Assembly (NCBI GenBank): GCA_022361535.1
Contig: JAKSAU010000608.1
Coordinates: 1 to 33,950 of the forward strand
Origin: Desulfobacterales bacterium
GTDB lineage: Bacteria > Desulfobacterota > Desulfobacteria > Desulfobacterales > Desulfobacteraceae
DNA length: 33,950 nt
Reading direction: 5' to 3'
A model generated the notes under the pieces. It had not been told where the DNA came from, did no database searches, and worked only from the letters and a program-made list of their open reading frames with translations. A program made the translations under genes and the position numbers. Below are positions 25,269-32,042 of the stretch, piece by piece (position 1 is the stretch's first letter; every line of letters begins with the position of its first letter).

Positions 25269-25559
25269 ATGAAAACCTACATAGCCCTGGTGAACTGGAC
25301 CCAGAAAGGCATTCAGGAAATCAAAGAGAGTCCAAACCGGCTTGACAAGGCCAAAGCAATTGTTGCAGAAGCTGGTGGACAAATGAAATCTTTTTATATG
25401 ACTGTTGGACGTTATGACATGATTGCTATTATTGAAGCTCCTGATGACGCAACTTATGCCAGAGTAATGCTGGCACTGGGATCAAGGGGCGGAGTTCGGA
25501 CGGACTCGTTAAGTGCATTCCCGGAAGATGAGTATCGAAAAATAATATCGCAGATATAG
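25269..25559 (+). CDS. GYD-domain protein
   Basis: A 96-residue small alpha/beta (ferredoxin-like) protein with the family marks YIALVNWTQKGIQEIKESP, FYMTVGRYDMIAIIEAPDD and ALGSRGGVRTDSLSAF. GYD proteins are common in bacteria and archaea and have no firm function, though the fold resembles dimeric alpha-beta barrels. A very strong RBS (AGGAGG at about 25258-25263, 5 nt before ATG) suggests high expression. It appears monocistronic. Confidence 0.85.
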   Translation: MKTYIALVNWTQKGIQEIKESPNRLDKAKAIVAEAGGQMKSFYMTVGRYDMIAIIEAPDDATYARVMLALGSRGGVRTDSLSAFPEDEYRKIISQI

Positions 25560-25641
25560 CCATATTGGTTTTTAAAGGGCTACTCAAGCCTTAATAAATT
25601 TGCTCTTAATCAAAGCAGGGCTAAATAAAACGTGTAAATTA

Positions 25642-25851
25642 CTACAGTACGCAAGCTCTAAGCCGACATAACAATTGTGAAAACCGCTCTGAAATTGGAA
25701 TTTCCAAGTGGCCGTGAAGCCGCATGTCCGGATGCTTTGAATCAATTTTAATAAACTCGTTCCTCAATTCCGGGTGTGACAAATACATATTCAAACGTGC
25801 GTTAAAATCGGAGTGTTGATATTGATCTATGATATCAGATTGACGTTCCAT
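25642..25851 (-). CDS. Small conserved-looking protein of unknown function (69 aa)
   Basis: The frame is open from 25932, but the ATG at 25851 is preceded by a strong GAGGAGGT 7 nt upstream, which fixes a 69-residue product starting MERQSDIIDQYQ. The protein is soluble and rich in His, Arg and Glu, with a mid segment YLSHPELRNEFIKID and a C-terminal CRLRACVL end containing two cysteines. I do not recognise a family. It lies alone on the minus strand between the GYD gene and a divergent AraC-type regulator gene. Confidence 0.6.
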   Translation of the reverse strand: MERQSDIIDQYQHSDFNARLNMYLSHPELRNEFIKIDSKHPDMRLHGHLEIPISERFSQLLCRLRACVL

Positions 25852-26001
25852 AATATGTACCTCCTCAAACCTTATTTTTATAGAAAGCTTTACTTTTCCA
25901 AGCTGTTGTAATGATTTTAAATCTTGACACACCCAAGCGAAAGAGACATATATGACTTAAACCACGCCAATTATGACATCAGCTTGATTTAAGGAAACCC
26001 A

Positions 26002-27012
26002 ATGCCCCATATCAGCCTTTTGGCAGCACCCAACTGCTCAGTTTCAACCATTGCAGGACCTGTTGACACGTTTGCCATAGCCAATATTGGCCATCAACAT
26101 CTTGAGTCTAAAAAGGACCACACAAATGTAATCAAATCTTTATTTGAATGGGATATTGTCACGGTGGACGGAAATCCGGTTCAAGGCGGCGGGGGGATGA
26201 TGGTACATCCGGATTGTGCCGTAGAGGATGTGATATCAACTGACATTGTTCTCATACCGGGTTTTATCCCGCCGTTTGATTTCGTCGGAAGGCTTGATCC
26301 CAAAATCTGCAAATGGCTCAAAGCCAGATACGCAGACAGCGTAATCATCGCAACGACATGCACCGGTGCTTTTTTACTGGCTGAAACAGGATTGCTGGAC
26401 GGTAAAACCGCTACAACAAATTGGATGTTTGCAGATTATTTTAAGAAGCTTTACCCTGCGGTTTCTTTAAGTCCCAACCAGATGCTGACAGTGAACCAGA
26501 ATCTGATCTGTTCGGGTGCAACCACGGCATTCGTGGATCTATGTCTCTATCTTATTGAAAACTTCGGTTCCCAAAAGTTGGCTGCATTTTGTTCAAAAGC
26601 TTTGTTAATGGAATCACGCAGATCCACCCAATCTCCATATTTTATATTCCACTCGCAAAAAGATCATGCCGATGCCCAAATCATTGAAGTGCAAAACTAT
26701 ATGGAAAACCATTTTACCAAACCCATATCCATAGAAAAACTGGCTATTGATTTTGGATTCAGCCCCAGGCACTTCAAGCGAAGGTTTAAAAAAGCAACAG
26801 GGGACACCCCTCTAACATATCTTCAACGCCTGCGTGTCGAAGAAGCCCGTCATAAACTGGAAACAACGATTACTACATTTAACGAGATAACCTGGCAGGT
26901 CGGATATGAGAATGTGAACTCGTTTCGTAAGCTGTTTAAAAAATATACAGGGCTGACACCCAAAGAATACCAGGACCGGTTTAATCGGATTAAAAACCGA
27001 AATAGAAGGTAA
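26002..27012 (+). CDS. GlxA-family AraC-type transcriptional regulator
   Basis: A 336-residue two-domain regulator. Residues 1-200 form a DJ-1/PfpI (class I glutamine-amidotransferase-like) domain, with DIVLIPGFIPP and the nucleophile-elbow segment ATTCTGAFLLAETGLL holding Cys120. The C-terminal 100 residues are an AraC DNA-binding domain with two helix-turn-helices: ISIEKLAIDFGFSPRHFKRRFKKATG and FNEITWQVGYENVNSFRKLFKKYTGLTPKEYQDRF. Relatives control genes for carnitine, arginine or other nitrogen compounds. The ligand and target are unknown; the divergent 69-aa gene is the nearest candidate. Confidence 0.9.
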   Translation: MPHISLLAAPNCSVSTIAGPVDTFAIANIGHQHLESKKDHTNVIKSLFEWDIVTVDGNPVQGGGGMMVHPDCAVEDVISTDIVLIPGFIPPFDFVGRLDPKICKWLKARYADSVIIATTCTGAFLLAETGLLDGKTATTNWMFADYFKKLYPAVSLSPNQMLTVNQNLICSGATTAFVDLCLYLIENFGSQKLAAFCSKALLMESRRSTQSPYFIFHSQKDHADAQIIEVQNYMENHFTKPISIEKLAIDFGFSPRHFKRRFKKATGDTPLTYLQRLRVEEARHKLETTITTFNEITWQVGYENVNSFRKLFKKYTGLTPKEYQDRFNRIKNRNRR

Positions 27013-27033
27013 TAAAAAGAACCAATAATAATT

Positions 27034-27867
27034 TTAAAATCCTAAAGTGATATAAAAAATAGCACCAGAAAGATCGACATCATAATTTTCTTTTTTGTAG
27101 CCTGGATCATAATCTATATCTGCTGTCAGATAGTTATATCCCGCTCCAAACCCGATATTTTGAAACGGCCAATATTCAATTGCCGCATTTAGCAAAAATA
27201 ATGAGCCATCAAAGTCATCGTAACTTGCACTCATCCACCCGCCGCCATATCTGAAGACAACGCGTTCAGAGAGTGCATATGCCCCATATGCCCAAACATT
27301 GGGAATAGGTGCAAGAAAATCTTCCTGTCCCTCTCCTAGTGAGACTTCACTTGGACCGACCGATACTTTGCCGGCAATCTTCAACTCAAAATCAATTCCA
27401 TGAACGCCAAGCCCTAACCCAAACCTTGCCTTTTGTGTATGTATTATATTGTAGGCCAGGTTAATCACATAAAGGTCAATATCCAAACTGCTTTCTAAAG
27501 ATGCATTTATTGGAATATTGACATCATCAAAATTAAAACTTTTATCTGCGGTTTTTAACGCATCATCGTGATATCCAAAATAATCAAACCGCAGATTCCA
27601 TCTTTTTCCAAAGTTGTATATGACACCTCCAATGGCACTCACCTCATTTTTATCAAGGCCAAGGTCATCCATATCGACCTCAGCAGTGGAGTTGCCATTT
27701 CTTGTTGAGCTGAACGTACCTTCGGCTTGATAAAATCTTGCACCGCCATAGATAGTGATGCGTTTATCTAAAATATTATTTTTATTAAGCTCGCTGCCCC
27801 ATGCACTCGAAAAAAACAAGCAATAACAAAATGCCATAATCCAAAGGCAGATTATTCTCATTTTCAC
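27034..27867 (-). CDS. Outer-membrane beta-barrel protein
   Basis: A 277-residue exported protein. A signal peptide (about 1-24) has a hydrophobic core and ends in SAWGS. The mature part alternates aromatic and polar residues in strand-sized units, such as RITIYGGARFYQAEG, WNLRFDYFGYHDD, NIGFGAGYNYLTADIDY and a terminal AIFYITLGF. Phe is the last residue, the C-terminal signature recognised by the Bam machinery. A small barrel of 8-12 strands is likely. No ligand or enzyme motif is visible. It is monocistronic and convergent with the AraC-type gene. Confidence 0.8.
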   Translation of the reverse strand: MKMRIICLWIMAFCYCLFFSSAWGSELNKNNILDKRITIYGGARFYQAEGTFSSTRNGNSTAEVDMDDLGLDKNEVSAIGGVIYNFGKRWNLRFDYFGYHDDALKTADKSFNFDDVNIPINASLESSLDIDLYVINLAYNIIHTQKARFGLGLGVHGIDFELKIAGKVSVGPSEVSLGEGQEDFLAPIPNVWAYGAYALSERVVFRYGGGWMSASYDDFDGSLFLLNAAIEYWPFQNIGFGAGYNYLTADIDYDPGYKKENYDVDLSGAIFYITLGF

Positions 27868-28095
27868 CTCTCCATAAAAATCCTGTTTTCTTTTGTTGGC
27901 AGGCCATTTGGAACCGGAAACTGTTTTAAATTATGCAACACCCTTTAAATACTGCAACAATGGCTGACAACTTTCAATATAAAATTTTGATCTAAGCGGC
28001 TTAATTCATTTTACATATTTGACAGGATCTTTGTCCCGGTTTATATTTTTGCTGTTACCTCTTAAAAACTTCCGACCAGAATTATGGAGGCTATC

Positions 28096-28284
28096 ATGGA
28101 GGAAAAAAACAAAGAACGCAGAGACCAAAAAGAAAGACGCTCCGGAGTGGATCGACGCAGGCTTAACCCTTCCAAATACACAGGCGTTGAAAAACGGTTT
28201 GATCCGGACTGCAGAAACAGCAAGGATCGTAGAAGTGACGGTGATACCTGGGTAGAATATCTGTCCCCTGTTATAAAAAAATAG
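28096..28284 (+). CDS. Small basic protein with RRSGVDRR-type motif (62 aa)
   Basis: ATG at 28096 is chosen because GGAGG lies 5 nt before it; an ATG 12 nt earlier would overlap that site. The 62-residue product is very rich in Arg, Lys, Asp and Glu: KERRDQKERRSGVDRRR, then EKRFDPDCRN, SKDRRSDGD and WVEYLSP. Motifs of the RRxGxDRR kind occur in short deltaproteobacterial proteins and near PilZ domains, where Arg residues touch cyclic-di-GMP, but no PilZ barrel is present here. Function unknown. Confidence 0.6.
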   Translation: MEEKNKERRDQKERRSGVDRRRLNPSKYTGVEKRFDPDCRNSKDRRSDGDTWVEYLSPVIKK

Positions 28285-28547
28285 ACGTTACTTTTACTTA
28301 CCTGCAAAAAAACGGTTAATGGCTTATTAGAATCGCTTATACATGCGACACAGTCCCTTATTATTTCCTATAATTGGTTTATGCTTAGATAAATAGAACA
28401 TCTTCCTATTTTCTTAACTTACCATTGTTCAGGATGTGCCCTTAAAAATGGGGCATATATCATTCTATCAGGAAATCATAACCATAGAAAAAATCAATTG
28501 ACACCGATCTTGACCCAACGCCTATAGATATAGTATTTTAAAGGGTT

Positions 28548-30431
28548 ATGAATTTTTATAAAAATAAATATGATGTAATTGTGGTCGGTGCCGGCCATGC
28601 CGGGTGTGAAGCTGCTTTAGCTGCTGCCAGAATGGGATGCGCGACTCTAATATTAACCATTGACATGGATAAAATTGCTTCCATGCCCTGCAGTCCGTCC
28701 ATCGGCGGTATGGCAAAGGGGCAGCTTGTCAAGGAGATTGATGCATTAGGCGGGCAGATGGCCAAGGTTACGGATTCCTCAGCCATCCAGTACCGGACCT
28801 TGAACACAAGAAAAGGACCGGCTGTTCACTCCACACGGACCCAGAACGACAAAAATATGTATTCCAGAAACATGAAAGCGTTCCTGGAAAAGGCAGAAAA
28901 CCTGGATCTCAAACAGGCCATGGTGGAAACCCTGATCATTGAAAATAATGAAATAAAAGGGGTGGTTGACCAGACCGGATTTGAATATTGCACTTCTTGT
29001 GTAATCATCACCACAGGCACGTTTCTTCGTGGCACTGTCCACATCGGGGCATCGAAAATCCAGGCCGGGCGGGCTGGGGAATTTGCGTCAACAGGCCTGG
29101 CGTTGAGCCTTGAAAAAATTGGACTGACCATGGGGCGGATGAAAACAGGTACACCACCAAGACTCCATGCTGATTCCATTGATTTCGAACAATTCAATAT
29201 CCATGGGTCTGATGAAACCCCCAAACCATTTTCATATTCAACAAAAGAAATCACCACGCCCATGCTGCCAAGCTTCATGGGTGAGACCAATCCCGACACC
29301 CATGAGATCATCCGGCAGAACCTTCACCATTCAGCCTTGTACGGTGGCCATATTAAGGGCCAGTCAGCCAGGTACTGTCCCTCGTTTGAAGATAAAATCG
29401 TCAAGTTCCCGGACCGGGAATCACACCATGTTATCCTGGAATATGAAGGCGTTGATTCCAAAGAAATATACGCATCCGGGCTTGGAAACAGCCTTCCTTT
29501 GGAAATACAATACCAGGTGGTGCGCTCAGTAAAAGGGTTGGAGCAGGCGCAGATCATGCGCCCGGCCTATGCCATTGAATACGACTATGTCAATCCCTTG
29601 GAACTGACTCGCGGCCTTGAGACCAAAAAAATAAAAGGGCTGTTTTTAGCCGGACAGATCAACGGCACTTCAGGGTATGAGGAAGCAGGTGCCCAGGGGC
29701 TATGGGCTGGCGTAAATGCCGGTTCACGGGTTCAAGAGCGTCCCCCCTTTGTTCTTGACAGATCCCAGGCATATATGGGCGTTATGGTAGATGATCTTGT
29801 TACCCGAGGTACCCAGGAACCCTATCGTATGTTTACCTCCAGGGCAGAATACCGGCTTATGCTCAGGGAAGACAATGCCGACCTGCGCTTGGCACAAATA
29901 GGATTTGAATACGGTTTAATCAACAAGGAAGAGCTAAATTTTACTCAAGAAATCCAGGAACAGGCCCAAGCGGAAATAAAACGGGTTAAAAAAGCCGTAA
30001 TCAAACCAAGTCAGGAAAACAATGATTTTCTCACCAAGCACAATACCAATCCCATCACCAACGGCGTTAAGCTTGAACAATTGCTCAAGCGGGCTGAACT
30101 GAGTTATGACCTACTCAAAGAGCTTTCACCGGCACCCGAACCTATCCATGACCGGGCTGCCAAGCAAGTGGAAATCGAAATTAAATACGAAGGGTATATA
30201 AACCGGCAGTACAATGAAATCAAAAAATTCCAGGACCTTGAGCGGATAAAGATACCGGCTGATTTTTCATTTGATACAGCCCACGGTCTGTCAAATGAAA
30301 TTCGGGAAAAACTAAACCAAGTCTGTCCGGCATCCCTTGGGCAGGCATCCCGTATCGATGGGATGACCCCTGCGGCCATATCTGTTCTCATGGTTGCCAT
30401 TACTGCGTTTCATCAGAACGACACCCAATAA
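28548..30431 (+). CDS. mnmG: tRNA uridine-5-carboxymethylaminomethyl modification enzyme MnmG (GidA)
   Basis: A 627-residue FAD enzyme that, with MnmE, installs the cmnm5 group at U34 of tRNAs reading split codon boxes. Visible marks are the FAD loop VVGAGHAGCEAA (12-23), PCSPSIGGMAKGQLVKEIDALGG with the conserved cysteine, RTLNTRKGPAVHSTRTQ, GTFLRGTVHIG, MGRMKTGTPPRL, GQINGTSGYEEAGAQGLWAG and TSRAEYRLMLREDNAD. Length and all blocks are standard. No mnmE is next to it. The following gene starts 103 nt downstream behind its own candidate promoter. Confidence 0.96.
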   Translation: MNFYKNKYDVIVVGAGHAGCEAALAAARMGCATLILTIDMDKIASMPCSPSIGGMAKGQLVKEIDALGGQMAKVTDSSAIQYRTLNTRKGPAVHSTRTQNDKNMYSRNMKAFLEKAENLDLKQAMVETLIIENNEIKGVVDQTGFEYCTSCVIITTGTFLRGTVHIGASKIQAGRAGEFASTGLALSLEKIGLTMGRMKTGTPPRLHADSIDFEQFNIHGSDETPKPFSYSTKEITTPMLPSFMGETNPDTHEIIRQNLHHSALYGGHIKGQSARYCPSFEDKIVKFPDRESHHVILEYEGVDSKEIYASGLGNSLPLEIQYQVVRSVKGLEQAQIMRPAYAIEYDYVNPLELTRGLETKKIKGLFLAGQINGTSGYEEAGAQGLWAGVNAGSRVQERPPFVLDRSQAYMGVMVDDLVTRGTQEPYRMFTSRAEYRLMLREDNADLRLAQIGFEYGLINKEELNFTQEIQEQAQAEIKRVKKAVIKPSQENNDFLTKHNTNPITNGVKLEQLLKRAELSYDLLKELSPAPEPIHDRAAKQVEIEIKYEGYINRQYNEIKKFQDLERIKIPADFSFDTAHGLSNEIREKLNQVCPASLGQASRIDGMTPAAISVLMVAITAFHQNDTQ

Positions 30432-30449
30432 CAAGGCCATTGCAATCCC

Positions 30450-30477
30450 TTGACTTAAACCGGTTGGCACTTATCAT
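30450..30477 (+). promoter_or_regulatory. Candidate sigma-70 promoter of the dnaJ-like gene
   Basis: TTGACT (30450-30455) and TATCAT (30472-30477) are separated by 16 nt and each match the consensus at five of six positions. The start codon is 57 nt downstream, leaving room for a leader, and AAGGATAT precedes the ATG. Not tested for heat-shock sigma recognition. Confidence 0.45.
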
Positions 30478-30534
30478 TTATTTCAAAATATTCAAAATGA
30501 AAAATAATTCAAGATTTTAAGGATATAGATACAA

Positions 30535-31503
30535 ATGGCTGAAGATTATTATGCGATTCTCGGGGTAAGCAAGACTGCCTCTGCAGCGGAGATTAAAAAG
30601 GCCTACAGAAAACTGGCACTAAAATACCACCCGGATAAAACAAAAGGTGACAAGGCCCTGGAAGATAAATTCAAGAAAATTTCAGAAGCCTATGCCGTAC
30701 TCAGTGATCCGGAAAAAAAGAACCAGTATGACACATATGGATCTGCCGACTTCGGGCAGCGGTTCAGCCAGGAAGATATTTTCAGGAATTTCGACTTGGG
30801 TGATATCTTAAAAGAGTTCGGATTTGGCGGTGGTGCAAGTTTTGGCCGCGGCAGCAGTTTTTCAGGAGGTTTCGGCCAGGGCGGCAGCCGTGGCGGTTTC
30901 TCCGGTATGGGCGGCAATCCCTTCTTCCAGAACATGGGAGGCGGTGGAGGCGGTGGCTGAGGAAGCCGCCAAGCCCCGGTCCGGGGCAAAGACCTGGAGT
31001 ACGAACTTCCACTGACACTGGATGAACTCATCCACGGTACAAAAAAAACCATTACCATTAACCAAAACGGACAGGCCAAAGCCATTGAGGTTAAAATCCC
31101 CAAAGGCTTGACTCAGGGCAAAAAAATACGGTTAGCCGGAAAAGGCGAACCCGGCCCCCATGGCGGACCTTCCGGCAACCTGTATATAAAATCCTCTCCC
31201 AGCCTGCCACAAGGCATTACCGTGGAGGATAACAACATTTCAATGACTAAGGATGTCCGCCTGACCCAGGCCCTTTTGGGAGATAAACTGGAAGTGACGA
31301 CACCTGCCGGAAAAACCATTAATCTGACCCTGCCGGCCGGCACCGGGCACAAGTCAAAAATGCGGCTGCCAGGCATGGGAATCCCCCATATGAAAGGAAA
31401 TGGTTGCGGAGATCTTTATGTTGTGATTAATATAATGATGCCAAAAACATTGGACCAGAAGCAGACTGAACTGATCAACGAACTCAAGACAACAGGATTA
31501 TAA
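30535..31503 (+). CDS. DnaJ/CbpA-like co-chaperone with in-frame UGA (candidate selenoprotein)
   Basis: J proteins stimulate DnaK ATPase and deliver clients. The frame gives a J domain (4-67) with HPD at 32-34 and the [11 protein letters not shown] helix, then a Gly/Phe-rich linker (about 75-141). One TGA stands at codon 142. The same frame then continues through a complete substrate-binding part (143-322) with [40 protein letters not shown] and LPGMGIPH. Zinc-finger CxxCxGxG repeats are absent, so it is the CbpA type. The downstream half has no own ribosome-binding site and matches the usual family length when joined. Either UGA is read as selenocysteine, aided by the adjacent stem-loop, or the gene carries a nonsense mutation or base error. 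The next gene, hpt, follows after 7 nt. Confidence 0.7.
30952..30987 (+). promoter_or_regulatory. Candidate SECIS-like RNA structure at the in-frame UGA
   Basis: Two stems lie around and after the UGA. Bases 30952-30957 (GGUGGC) pair with 30965-30970 (GCCGCC), one U-G wobble, with UGA opening the 7-nt loop. Then 30973-30978 pairs with 30982-30987 (GCCCCG/CGGGGC), leaving a GUC apical loop. The loop region begins 17-18 nt after the UGA, and GGU sits at +18 to +20 compared with +19 to +21 in E. coli fdhF. The bulged U of the fdhF element is not seen. GC-rich glycine codons could produce such pairing by chance, so this is a candidate only. Confidence 0.45.
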
Positions 31504-31510
31504 AAACAAA

Positions 31511-32026
31511 ATGCCCGAATTCATCCCCCTGATTTCCGAAACGGAAATCCAAGAAAAGACCCGGGAAATGGGACAAAAGATTGCTCAAGACTATAAAGAC
31601 CTGGACCTCGTGGTTGTTGGGGTACTCAAGGGCTCATTTATTTTCCTTGCCGACCTGACCCGCCAGATTGAAATTGATCATGAAATTGATCTGATTGGTG
31701 CCTCATCCTACGAGGGAACATCATCAAGCGGCCAAATCGTTTTTACAAAACAGCCTGATCTTGAGTTAGAGGGAAGGGATATTCTTTTGGTCGAAGATAT
31801 TGTAGATACAGGCCAAACCCTGGTCAAAATTGTTGAATTCGTACAACTTTTAAACCCGCGGTCCGTAAAAATCTGCACCCTCATCGACAAGCATGAGCGC
31901 CGTGAAGTTGAAATCAATGTGGATTATTCGTGTTTTACTCTTGAAAAAGGCTTTATCGTGGGCTATGGACTTGATTACAATGAGAAATACAGGAATCTGC
32001 CTGCAATCTTTGATTTAAAACTCTAA
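31511..32026 (+). CDS. hpt: Hypoxanthine phosphoribosyltransferase
   Basis: A 171-residue purine-salvage enzyme that joins hypoxanthine or guanine to PRPP, giving IMP or GMP. The sequence shows VVVGVLKGSFIFLADL (34-49), the flexible-loop region SSYEGTSSSGQI, the PRPP-binding motif ILLVEDIVDTGQT (91-103) with its acidic pair, and FIVGYGLDYNEKYRNLP near the C terminus, which contacts base and pyrophosphate. Length is standard. It starts 7 nt after the dnaJ-like stop and ends 16 nt before the zinc-ribbon gene, so all three are probably one transcript. Confidence 0.94.
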   Translation: MPEFIPLISETEIQEKTREMGQKIAQDYKDLDLVVVGVLKGSFIFLADLTRQIEIDHEIDLIGASSYEGTSSSGQIVFTKQPDLELEGRDILLVEDIVDTGQTLVKIVEFVQLLNPRSVKICTLIDKHERREVEINVDYSCFTLEKGFIVGYGLDYNEKYRNLPAIFDLKL

Positions 32027-32042
32027 GTTAAGGGGATGCGCA

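Noticed and set aside
30690..31103. Proline-rich minus-strand ORF across the UGA of the dnaJ-like gene
   Set aside because: Antisense of the Gly-rich linker; the plus frame carries the conserved J-protein domains.
30961..31503. Separate downstream gene starting at TTG 31108 or another alternative codon
   Set aside because: No ribosome-binding site, and the first conserved part of the C-terminal domain lies before 31108 in the same frame as the J domain; one interrupted gene fits better.
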